Shown here: in pieces, positions 18,025 through 25,444 of the stretch
Position numbering within the stretch: the stretch's first letter is position 1
How the letters are laid out: each line of letters opens with the position of its first letter
Source of the DNA: Ottowia flava
Lineage (GTDB): Bacteria > Pseudomonadota > Gammaproteobacteria > Burkholderiales > Burkholderiaceae_C
Reading direction: 5' to 3'
Length of the DNA stretch: 64,000 nt
Assembly: GCF_008017535.1 (NCBI RefSeq)
Contig: NZ_VRUA01000002.1
Coordinates: forward strand, 310,001-374,000
Notes under the pieces: model-generated
What the model was told of the DNA's origin: nothing
What the model saw: the letters and a program-made list of their open reading frames with translations, nothing else
Databases searched by the model: none
Translations under genes and position numbers: made by a program

Positions 18025-19248
18025 GTGTCCCAGACTCCCACCCAAACCACCTTGCCCCTGCTGCCCGGCCCCTTGAGCGATGGCAGCATGGCCACCCTGG
18101 GCGTTCTGGGCGGGGGCCAACTGGGGCGCATGTTCGTGCACGCGGCGCAGGCGCTGGGCTATGAAACCGTGGTGCTCGACCCGGACGCCGGCAGCCCCGC
18201 CGGCCACGTCAGCCAGCATTTCATCCACGCCGACTACCGCGACGCGCAGGCCCTGCGCGACCTGGCCACGCTGGCCGGCGCCGTCACCACCGAGTTTGAG
18301 AACGTGCCCGCCGAATCGCTGGCCGCGCTGGCCGCCGACCGGCCGGTCTCGCCGATGGCCGATTGCGTGGCCATCGCCCAGGACCGCATCCGCGAAAAAG
18401 CGCACTTCACCCGCTGCGCGGCGGCGGGCGGCGTGGCGCCTGCGCCCTACGCGGTGATCGAATCCGAGGCCGACCTGGCCGACGTGCCCGACGCGCTGCT
18501 GCCCGGCGTGCTGAAGACCGCGCGCCTGGGCTACGACGGCAAGGGCCAAGCCCGTGTCGCCACGCGCGACGAACTGGCCGCCGCCTGGCAGCAGATGGGC
18601 CGTGTGGCCTGCGTGCTGGAACAACTGCTGCCGCTGGCCGCCGAATGCTCGGTGATCGTCGCGCGCGGTCGTGACGGCCAGGTCGTCAGCCTGCCGGTGC
18701 AGCGCAACCTGCACCGCGACGGCATTCTGGCCGTGACCGAGGTTTTTGAAGACAATGTGCCGCCTGCCCTAGCCCAACAAGCGCGGGCAGCTACCGAACA
18801 GATAGCAACCGAGCTGGGTTATGTGGGCGTGCTGTGCGTCGAATACTTCGTGCTGCAGGACGGCCGCCTGGTCGTCAACGAAATGGCGCCGCGCCCGCAC
18901 AACAGCGGCCACTACACGGTGGACGCGTGCGACGTGTCGCAGTTCGAGCTGCAGGTGCGCACCCTGGCCGGCCTGCCGCTCACGGCGCCGCGCCAGCACA
19001 GCGCGGCCGTCATGCTGAACCTGCTGGGCGACTTGTGGTTTGACGTGGTCGATGGCGAAGACGTGCCGCGCACGCCGCCCTGGCCGGCGCTGCTGGCCCT
19101 GCCCGGCGCGCACCTGCACCTGTACGGCAAGGCCGAGGCGCGGCGCGGCCGCAAGATGGGCCACCTCACGTTCACCGCCGCCGACGCGGCCAGCGTGCGC
19201 GCCACCGCGCAGCAGGCCTGCGCGCTGCTCGGGCTGGAGGCGTTTTGA
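18025..19248 (+). CDS. purK: N5-carboxyaminoimidazole ribonucleotide synthase
   Basis: ATP-grasp enzyme making N5-CAIR from AIR, bicarbonate and ATP, feeding PurE. It has 407 residues, somewhat long because of a 25-residue N-terminal extension before the Rossmann-like LGVLGGGQLGRM. Other visible motifs: TTEFENVPAE near residue 88, KTARLGYDGKGQ near 168 and MAPRPHNSGHYT near 290. The start is a GTG at 18025; a later ATG at 18088 would give MATLGVLGGGQLGR. The stretch LAQQARAATEQIAT (~247-260) is encoded by a minus-strand copy of the local repeat. Its stop overlaps the TTG start of sua5. Confidence 0.95.
   Translation: MSQTPTQTTLPLLPGPLSDGSMATLGVLGGGQLGRMFVHAAQALGYETVVLDPDAGSPAGHVSQHFIHADYRDAQALRDLATLAGAVTTEFENVPAESLAALAADRPVSPMADCVAIAQDRIREKAHFTRCAAAGGVAPAPYAVIESEADLADVPDALLPGVLKTARLGYDGKGQARVATRDELAAAWQQMGRVACVLEQLLPLAAECSVIVARGRDGQVVSLPVQRNLHRDGILAVTEVFEDNVPPALAQQARAATEQIATELGYVGVLCVEYFVLQDGRLVVNEMAPRPHNSGHYTVDACDVSQFELQVRTLAGLPLTAPRQHSAAVMLNLLGDLWFDVVDGEDVPRTPPWPALLALPGAHLHLYGKAEARRGRKMGHLTFTAADAASVRATAQQACALLGLEAF
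18763..18810 (-). repeat. ~65 bp repeat remnant inside purK
   Basis: Read on the minus strand it gives GGTTGCTATCTGTTCGGTAG, then CTGCCCGCGCTTGTTGGGCT, matching the first 40 bp of the family. It is in frame within purK and encodes a surface-like Ala/Gln-rich stretch. Confidence 0.5.
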
Positions 19249-20237
19249 TCCTGCCGGGCGACGCCCCCGCCAGCATCGCCGCCGCGGTCGACGCGCTGAC
19301 CGCTGGCCAGTTGGTCGGCCTGCCCACCGAAACCGTCTATGGCCTGGCCGCCGACGCCGGTAACGACACCGCCGTGCACGGCATCTACGCCGCGAAGGGC
19401 CGCCCGGCCGACCACCCGCTGATCGTGCACGTGGCCGACGCGCAGGGCGTGGCCGCCTTTGCCGCCGACGTGCCGGCGTTCGCTCAAAGGCTGATCGACG
19501 CCTTCTGGCCCGGCCCGCTGACCCTGATCCTGCCGCGCCGACCCGGTGTGGCCAACGGCGCCGCGGGCGGGCACGCCACCATCGGCCTGCGCTGCCCGGC
19601 GCACCCGGTGGCGCACGCGCTGCTGGCGGCGGGCGCCGCGCGCGGCATTGCTGGCCTGGCCGCGCCCAGCGCCAACCGCTTTGGCCGCATCAGCCCGACC
19701 ACCGCCGCGCACGTGGCGCAGGAATTCGGTGACGATTTGCTGGTGCTGGACGGCGGTGCCTGCCAGGTCGGCATCGAATCGACCATCATCGACTGCACCC
19801 GCGGCGCGCCGGTGCTGCTGCGCCCTGGGCAGATCGACCGCACCCGCATCGAGCAGGTGGCGCGCGCCCGCTTGCTATCTAAAGAAGAGCTGTCAGAGCC
19901 CGACCCACAAGCGCCTGGCACGCTTCTGGCCCACTATGCGCCGCGCGCCAAGCTGCGCCTGATGAACGCGCGCGAGCTGCGCACCGGCCTGGAACTGCTG
20001 GGCGCCGACGCGAAAAACATCGCCGTGTGGGCGCGCGCACCGCTGAAGTCCGCCTCCAGCCAGCTCATCCTGCGCCGCATGCCGGACGACGCCGACACCG
20101 CCGCGCAGCAGCTGTTTGCCGTGCTGCGCGGCTTTGACGATGCTCAGGTCAAGCTGATCTGGGTCGAAACCCCACCGGGCGACGCGGCTTGGGACGGCGT
20201 GCGCGACCGCTTGGCGCGCGCCGCCGCGTCGGCCTGA
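19245..20237 (+). CDS. sua5: L-threonylcarbamoyladenylate synthase (Sua5 type)
   Basis: Makes threonylcarbamoyl-AMP from Thr, bicarbonate and ATP, the first step of the t6A37 tRNA modification. It has 330 residues: an N-terminal YrdC domain (~1-200, with GLPTETVYGLAADA near 24 and SAPSANRFGRISPT-like LAAPSANRFGRISPT near 142) and a C-terminal Sua5 domain. The start is a TTG at 19245 overlapping the purK stop (TTGA), so translation is probably coupled. The inter-domain linker at residues ~210-227 (LLSKEELSEPDPQAPG) coincides with a repeat copy. tsaB, which acts later in the same pathway, lies at 28085. Confidence 0.93.
   Translation: MILPGDAPASIAAAVDALTAGQLVGLPTETVYGLAADAGNDTAVHGIYAAKGRPADHPLIVHVADAQGVAAFAADVPAFAQRLIDAFWPGPLTLILPRRPGVANGAAGGHATIGLRCPAHPVAHALLAAGAARGIAGLAAPSANRFGRISPTTAAHVAQEFGDDLLVLDGGACQVGIESTIIDCTRGAPVLLRPGQIDRTRIEQVARARLLSKEELSEPDPQAPGTLLAHYAPRAKLRLMNARELRTGLELLGADAKNIAVWARAPLKSASSQLILRRMPDDADTAAQQLFAVLRGFDDAQVKLIWVETPPGDAAWDGVRDRLARAAASA
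19871..19926 (+). repeat. ~65 bp repeat remnant in the sua5 linker
   Basis: Begins CTTGCTATCTAAAGAAGAGC, then TGTCAGAGCCCGACCCACAA. It resembles the opening half of the family and encodes the hinge between the two Sua5 domains. The match is weaker than for intergenic copies. Confidence 0.4.
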
Positions 20238-20304
20238 AACCCGCGCCCAACCGCGGTCTGGCGCCCTCGTTAAACTACGTGCCCAGCAATTGGAGATGTC
20301 TGAC

Positions 20305-21219
20305 ATGAAAGCTTCCTGGACTCGACGCGCCACGCTGGCGCTGGCCACCGCCGGTGCCGCCACCCTGCTGGCCGCCTGCGGCGATGGCTCGGTCGTCTCG
20401 GACCTCAAGCCCACGCGCTTTATCACGGTGGGCGACAGCTTTGCCGACGTGGGCCAGACGGGCAGCAAGTTCACCGTGAACGATGGCACCAACAACTGGG
20501 TGCAAGAACTGGCGGCCCACTACAACCAGACCGTAGCCCCCGCATCGGCCGGTGGCTGGGGCTATGCGCAGGGGTACGCGCGCGTGGAAGCGCCCGACAC
20601 CTCCAGCGGCACCAACACCCCGAGCGTCAGCCAGCAGATCGACACCCTGCTGGCGCGCACCCCCATGCAGGACGGTGACGTGATGATGCTCAACGGCGGC
20701 ATGCACGACATCGTGGCCGCGGTCGAAGCCAACGGCATCTCCGACGCCACCACCCAAGCCGTGCAGGCCGCCGGCAAGGCCATGGCCGCCCAGGTGCGCC
20801 GCGTGGTGAATGCCGGCGCCACGCACGTGGTCGTGACCGGCGTGCAGAACATGGGCCTCACGCCCTGGGCGCTGCGCCGCGGCGAGAAAGACGCGATCGA
20901 GCGCCTGTCGTACGCCTTCAACGACCAGTTGCTGATCAACATCGCCGACATGGGCGCCACCGTGCTGTACTTCGACGCGGCGCTGTTCTTCAACCTGATC
21001 AACAACAAGCCGGACGGTTACTCCATCGACAACGAGAAGGACCCGGCCTGCACCACCCCGGACGCCAGCACCTGCACGCCGAGCACCATCGTGCCGAACG
21101 CGGACTACAACCGCTACATGTACGCGGACCTGCTGAACTTCTCGCCCAAGGTTCAGCGCAACTTCGTCAGCCGCGACTACAGCGAGAACGTGTACGACAA
21201 GTTCAAGAACCGCTGGTAA
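20305..21219 (+). CDS. SGNH-hydrolase-like lipoprotein with altered catalytic residues
   Basis: A 304-residue exported protein. The start at 20305 is preceded by GGAG; residues 1-25 form a lipoprotein signal ending in LLAAC, so the mature protein is membrane-anchored by Cys25. Block I is present (FITVGDSFAD, Ser45). Block III reads NGGMHD where active enzymes have GGND, and the C-terminal Asp-x-x-His block reads ADLLN (274-278) where the neighbouring paralogue has ADSFH. The fold is recognisable but the Asn and His are replaced, so catalysis is doubtful. It converges with its paralogue at 21315-22517 across a shared terminator. Function unknown. Confidence 0.8.
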   Translation: MKASWTRRATLALATAGAATLLAACGDGSVVSDLKPTRFITVGDSFADVGQTGSKFTVNDGTNNWVQELAAHYNQTVAPASAGGWGYAQGYARVEAPDTSSGTNTPSVSQQIDTLLARTPMQDGDVMMLNGGMHDIVAAVEANGISDATTQAVQAAGKAMAAQVRRVVNAGATHVVVTGVQNMGLTPWALRRGEKDAIERLSYAFNDQLLINIADMGATVLYFDAALFFNLINNKPDGYSIDNEKDPACTTPDASTCTPSTIVPNADYNRYMYADLLNFSPKVQRNFVSRDYSENVYDKFKNRW

Positions 21220-21270
21220 GCCCTGCCAGGCGAGGGGTTGTCTGCGACCGCCAACCGACCCTTCCGAACA

Positions 21271-21298
21271 AAAAAGCCGGCGCATGCGCCGGCTTTTT
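21271..21298. terminator. Bidirectional Rho-independent terminator
   Basis: A perfect 14 bp inverted repeat, AAAAAGCCGGCGCA / TGCGCCGGCTTTTT, lies between the two convergent SGNH genes. It has a T-run in both directions, so it can end both transcripts. Confidence 0.92.
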
Positions 21299-21314
21299 CA
21301 TGCGTCTGGCCGGT

Positions 21315-22517
21315 TTACAGCCAGTCGGCGCCGTCCAGCGCCTCGATCACCTGGTCGGCCATCAGCGCGTGCCCATAGGGCGTGGGGTGGAAGCTGTCGG
21401 CAAACATGAAGCGTTCCCACCAGCTGCGGCCCGCCGGCGCGCCGGGCGGCGGCGTCGTGCCGGACAACGCATCGGCCGTGCAGTCGACGAATTCGCGCTT
21501 GGGCAGCACCGTCACGCCGTCGGCGCCACACACCGGGAGCGTCACGTTGGTCAGGCCATAGGCCGAAGGTCGGACCATGAAGTCGGTGAAGCGACCGGCC
21601 ACGTCAATGACTTTCACGCGGGCGTCGCCGGCCAGGTTGGCCGACAGGCGCTGGTTGAAGGCGTCGACCCAGCCCTTGAACAGGCCTTCGGCTTGGGCCC
21701 GCGCTGCGGCGCCGGGGCCTCCGCCGCCCGCGGCCTGCGCGATCATGTCGAGCACGCCCTGGAAGCGCGGCGTGTAGGTGATGGTGGGCATGTTGGCCAC
21801 AACCACATGCTGCGCGCCCTTGTCCAGCGCGCTGCTGCGGATCTCGGCGGCAAAACCGTCGGCCAGCGCCTGCATGTACATGCCGCCCGCGGTTTCCATG
21901 CCGTTGGGCTGCGCCAGCACCTGGGCCAGCGCCTGTTCGGAAACCTGGGTGCGCAGCAGCGCCAGGTACTTGACGCCCTTGTCGGCCGCCGCGCCCAGGT
22001 AGGCGCCGACCACATCGGCCGCGTCGTTGCCGCCACCATCGATCAGCAGCAGGTCGCCCTTGGCCCAGCCGCGCGCTGCACCGTCCTGCAACTGCTTCTT
22101 GATCGACAGCGGTGCCAGCGCACCACCGCTGTCCAGCGGGTTGTTGATGCGTCCGCCGCCGATGGCGTAGTTGGTGCAGCCGGCCTTGGGGTTGGCACCG
22201 AAGCTGGTGCCGTTGAACTTGTAGACCGGGCATTGCGCGCCCAGGCCATAGGCCGCGGTGACGTGTTCCACCCACAGCACCGTGGGCTCGTTGCGCGTGG
22301 CCTGCACAGTGAAGGTGCGGCTCATGCCCGGCAGGCCTGCAAAGGTGCCGCTGTCACTCAGCGAGTCGCCAAACACCTTCACAGCGGTGATGCCCAAGGG
22401 GTTGGTGTCGTTGTCGTCACTGCCGCCGCAGGCGGCCAGGGCGAGCGAGGCCGCCACGACGAGCGCAAGGGGTTGCCAGCGGCGCACGGTTGTGCGGGGC
22501 AGGGTATGCAAATCCAT
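21315..22517 (-). CDS. SGNH/GDSL hydrolase lipoprotein
   Basis: A 400-residue exported esterase or lipase-like protein. I chose the ATG at 22517, which has GGAGA 8 bp upstream; residues 1-30 are a lipoprotein signal ending in LALAAC. Catalytic blocks are complete: FGDSLSDSG (Ser52), GGGND and the C-terminal ADSFHPTPYGH (Asp374, His377). Substrate is unknown; family members act on short esters, lipids or acylated sugars in the periplasm or outside. It faces the degenerate paralogue at 20305-21219 across a shared terminator. Confidence 0.88.
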   Translation of the reverse strand: MDLHTLPRTTVRRWQPLALVVAASLALAACGGSDDNDTNPLGITAVKVFGDSLSDSGTFAGLPGMSRTFTVQATRNEPTVLWVEHVTAAYGLGAQCPVYKFNGTSFGANPKAGCTNYAIGGGRINNPLDSGGALAPLSIKKQLQDGAARGWAKGDLLLIDGGGNDAADVVGAYLGAAADKGVKYLALLRTQVSEQALAQVLAQPNGMETAGGMYMQALADGFAAEIRSSALDKGAQHVVVANMPTITYTPRFQGVLDMIAQAAGGGGPGAAARAQAEGLFKGWVDAFNQRLSANLAGDARVKVIDVAGRFTDFMVRPSAYGLTNVTLPVCGADGVTVLPKREFVDCTADALSGTTPPPGAPAGRSWWERFMFADSFHPTPYGHALMADQVIEALDGADWL

Positions 22518-22689
22518 GAAAAAGTCTCCGGCGAAGTGAGGGGAGGGGCTTGTGACCAAGTGTCGGCAGTCTAGCGTTCGCCCTTGTGCATAGGCAACGC
22601 GTGCATACCCGTGGCCGCGCGAAATGGCGTGCCGGGTGCGATGAGCGCCAGCCGTTAAGCTCGGCCTGTTCGATCAGGAGATTTCGCCC

Positions 22690-23766
22690 ATGCCCGCCCC
22701 CGCCCCCCGCCCCCACCGCATCGCCGTCATCCCGGGCGATGGCATCGGCAAGGAAGTCATGCCCGAGGCGCTGCGTGCGCTGGATGCGGTGCAGCGCAAG
22801 TTCGGCGTGCCACTTGAGCTGGTGCCGATCGATTGGGCGAGCTGCGACCACTACGCCAAGACGGGCGAGATGATGCCGCCCGACTGGAAGAACCAGCTGT
22901 CGGGCATGGACGCGATCCTGTTCGGCGCCGTGGGCTGGCCGGCCACCGTGCCGGACCATGTGTCGCTGTGGGGCAGCCTGCTGAAGTTCCGGCGCGAGTT
23001 CGACCAGTACATCAACCTGCGCCCGGTGCGCCTGTTCGACGGCGTGCCCTGCCCGCTGGCCGGGCGCAAGCCGGGTGACATCGACTTTCTGGTGGTGCGC
23101 GAGAACACCGAGGGCGAATACACCAACCTGGGCGGCGTGATGTACGCTGGCACCGAGCGCGAAATCGTGCTGCAGGAAACGGTGATGAGCCGCCACGGCA
23201 CCGACCGCGTGCTGAAGTTCGCCTTCGAGCAGGCCGCCGCGCGCCCGCGCCAGAAGCTGGACGTGGCCACCAAGAGCAACGGCATCGCCATCAGCATGCC
23301 CTGGTGGGACGGCCGCGCCGACGCCATGCACGCCAACTACCCGCAGATCGCGGTGGAGAAGCACCACATCGACATCCTGTGCGCGCGCTTCGTGCTGCAG
23401 CCGCAGCGCTTTGACGTGGTGGTGGCCAGCAACCTGTTTGGCGACATCCTGTCCGACCTGGGCCCCGCCTGCACCGGCACCATCGGCCTGGCGCCGTCCG
23501 CCAACCTGAACCCCGAGCGCGCCTTCCCCAGCCTGTTCGAGCCGGTGCACGGCTCCGCGCCCGACATCTACGGCCAGGGCATCGCCAACCCGGTCGCCAT
23601 GGTGTGGTCGGCCGCGCTGATGCTGCAGTTTTTGGGCGAACAGGCCGCGCACGACGCCATGCTGGCCGCCATCGAACAGGTGCTGGCGCAGGGCCCGCGC
23701 ACGCGCGACCTGGGCGGGCAGGCCAGCACAGCGGAGATGGGCGCGGCCATTGCCGAGCGCATCTGA
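22690..23766 (+). CDS. dmlA: D-malate / tartrate dehydrogenase (decarboxylating)
   Basis: NAD-dependent beta-decarboxylating dehydrogenase of the isopropylmalate/isocitrate family, oxidising D-malate to pyruvate and CO2 and often also tartrate. It has 358 residues, as in E. coli DmlA. Motifs: AVIPGDGIGKEV at the N-terminus, FGAVGWPATVPDHVSLWG near residue 80, RENTEGEYTNLGG near 137, and the metal-binding block SNLFGDILSDLGP near 245. The signature separating it from LeuB is the HVSLWGSLLKFRREFDQY region. It is isolated, with no LysR regulator adjacent. A GGAG ribosome site lies 10 bp upstream of the ATG at 22690. Confidence 0.92.
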   Translation: MPAPAPRPHRIAVIPGDGIGKEVMPEALRALDAVQRKFGVPLELVPIDWASCDHYAKTGEMMPPDWKNQLSGMDAILFGAVGWPATVPDHVSLWGSLLKFRREFDQYINLRPVRLFDGVPCPLAGRKPGDIDFLVVRENTEGEYTNLGGVMYAGTEREIVLQETVMSRHGTDRVLKFAFEQAAARPRQKLDVATKSNGIAISMPWWDGRADAMHANYPQIAVEKHHIDILCARFVLQPQRFDVVVASNLFGDILSDLGPACTGTIGLAPSANLNPERAFPSLFEPVHGSAPDIYGQGIANPVAMVWSAALMLQFLGEQAAHDAMLAAIEQVLAQGPRTRDLGGQASTAEMGAAIAERI

Positions 23767-23790
23767 GCCCCATCTCCGCTGCTACCTGAT

Positions 23791-23847
23791 GTTACATTTT
23801 TGATAGCTGCCTGCGCTGGTGGTTGTAGGGCTAGCGCCATATTTCCA
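23791..23847 (+). repeat. Dispersed ~65 bp repeat copy after dmlA
   Basis: Reads GTTACATTTTTGATAGCTGC, then CTGCGCTGGTGGTTGTAGGG and CTAGCGCCATATTT. It lies in the 233 bp gap after dmlA and is a strong match to the minus-strand copy at 11342-11400. Confidence 0.8.
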
Positions 23848-23999
23848 TGGTATTTTGAGCACCACCGCGGGCGCCCGGAGCGCTGCGCGGACTGACCCTC
23901 ACCGCCGTGGCGGCGGGCGACCCGGGCGACACAAGCCTTTTGGCCCGTCACCGCTCATCCCACACCCAGCACCGCTTCTAGACGAAAGGCTCGCTGCCC

Positions 24000-24371
24000 A
24001 TGCTGTACCGCACCACCTCCGCCGTCACATTGATGCTCGCCCTGGCCGCCGCCAACAGCGCGTCGGCCCAGACGCCCTCTCCCGCTGCAAGGAGCGCCGA
24101 GTTCGATCGCACCTTCGCTGTGATGATGCTGCCCGTGCGTCAGGCGACGCTGAACGCCTGCCTGAAGCACTTCCCGCAAAGCTCGCCGGGCATCCAGGCC
24201 GAGTGGAACGCCCAGATGGCCAACCCGGAGCTGAAGGCGCAGACGCAGACGCCGGCGTTCCAGCAGGAAGTGGCCAGCTTCGACCCGAAGATCGCCGAGC
24301 AGATGTCGACGCCCACCGGCCGCAAGGAGATGGAAAACGCCTGCCGCGGAGGGATTGGCCAGGGCAAGTGA
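24000..24371 (+). CDS. Small exported protein, unknown function
   Basis: A 123-residue protein with a clear signal peptide (residues 1-23, MLYRTTSAVTLMLALAAANSASA then cleavage). The mature part is helical and Gln/Lys-rich with two Cys (about 48 and 117) that could form a periplasmic disulfide. No catalytic motif is recognised. The ATG at 24000 is preceded by a weak purine-rich site (GAAAGG). About 40 bp downstream begins an open stretch without a start codon that encodes a similar Lys/Glu/Gln-rich tail, possibly the remains of a related gene. Confidence 0.6.
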   Translation: MLYRTTSAVTLMLALAAANSASAQTPSPAARSAEFDRTFAVMMLPVRQATLNACLKHFPQSSPGIQAEWNAQMANPELKAQTQTPAFQQEVASFDPKIAEQMSTPTGRKEMENACRGGIGQGK

Positions 24372-24411
24372 CCCTTCGCACGGCGCGGTGACCGCGCCCT
24401 TCACACGCTGA

Positions 24412-24576
24412 CCACCGCTCACCCTCCCAACCGCGTCACCGCACATCATTGCCTACACCCAGACCGCTGAGTTCGCGGTCAAGCGCAAGCAGTACCACGA
24501 GGAGCAGCGCGCCGAGGCCGCCAAGCCGGGGCAGGCCCAGAAGCTGGAGGAGCAGTGCGGCCGTCTGCTGAAGTAA
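24412..24576 (+). pseudogene. C-terminal fragment of a lost coding sequence
   Basis: An open frame from after the TGA at 24409 to the TAA at 24574-24576, with no ATG, GTG or TTG start in frame. Its end reads AYTQTAEFAVKRKQYHEEQR, then AEAAKPGQAQKLEEQCGRLLK, which looks like genuine protein (amphipathic, Glu/Lys/Gln-rich, one Cys). It is in a different frame from the small exported protein just upstream. Probably the tail of a gene whose 5' part was lost, perhaps when the adjacent palindrome arose. Weak evidence. Confidence 0.35.
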
Positions 24577-24589
24577 GGCTGGCGGCTGG

Positions 24590-25443
24590 TTTTTAGGGAT
24601 CGAAAGCCGAACTGGCCCTACGGGGATATGCGCGGGCAGCTATTGAATTTGTAGTCGCTCGTTCGTTGCGCGCTTGTTGGACGTTGGTGTGTGAACGACG
24701 TTGGGAGGCCGGGTCTCGGCCCGGCGGCCGAGGCACTTTTCTTTGCTTCGCCAAAGAAAAGTCCCCAAAAGAAAGGCGACCCCACGTCTGCGACCGCGCT
24801 GCTGCGCAGCGGGGCAAACCTGCGTCGCGCTTCTGACGGGGTGGGCCGCAGAACTCACTGCGCGCTCTGCGAGCGCTCCGTTCAGACAACCGCGGCCAAT
24901 CAGTTCACGAAGCGGCTGCATCCTGCGGTGCAGCCGCCACCCCGCCAGAACCACGCCGCAGGCGCAGCCTCAAGGGGTGATGAACAGCCACTCGGGCCAT
25001 CGCTGCGCTCGGCCGCGAATCCAGGGCCGAGCGCAGCGATGGCCCGGATGGGCTTGCCACCCCTCTGGACGTGCCGAGAAGCGCAGAGCGGGCGGTGGGC
25101 GCGGGCACCGAAGGATGCCCGCGCTGCGTGCTCTGACTCGCTGCAGTTGTCTGAGCGAAGCGCCAATGGCGCGAAGCGAGTTCTGCAGCGCCACCGCTCG
25201 ATCGAGCATCGCAGGTTGCCCCGCAGCGAAGCGCAGGGGACACGGCCAGTGGGGTCGCCTTCTTTTGCCTTCTTTTCTTGGCGAGTCAAGAAAAGAAGGT
25301 GCGCCGCCGGGCGCATGTCCCGGCCTCCCAACTTCGGTCAAGCGACAACGCCCAACGAGCGCGCAACGAACAAACCACTACAAATTCAATAGCTGTCCGC
25401 GCAGACCACCCTAGGGCCAACGCCTCAAAAGGCACAAAAACCT
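24590..25443. repeat. ~850 bp imperfect palindrome bounded by inverted copies of the ~65 bp repeat
   Basis: The region folds back on itself about an axis at 25019-25020. At the centre, 24994-25012 and 25027-25045 are perfect 19 bp complements around a 14 bp spacer. Similarity between the arms extends outward with small indels to the ends: both carry AAGAAAAG-rich hairpin-like patches (24736-24772 and 25265-25302), a GGCGACCCCAC-type block (24777-24785 and 25251-25259), a TTGGGAGGCCGGG-type block, and at the outer edges complete ~65 bp repeats (24590-24654 minus, 25378-25443 plus). No transposase-like ORF is present. Long frames on both strands mirror one another and are consequences of the symmetry, so I call no genes here. 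The element ends 1 bp before the dacB stop. Confidence 0.85.
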
Positions 25444-25444
25444 C

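Noticed and set aside
24593-25414. Several 100-240 codon frames on both strands in the palindrome
   Set aside because: They mirror one another because the DNA is symmetric; composition is Arg/Ala-rich with no motif, and frames end in the repeat copies.
24590-25443. Classical insertion sequence
   Set aside because: Inverted ends exist but no transposase frame or flanking target duplication could be seen.
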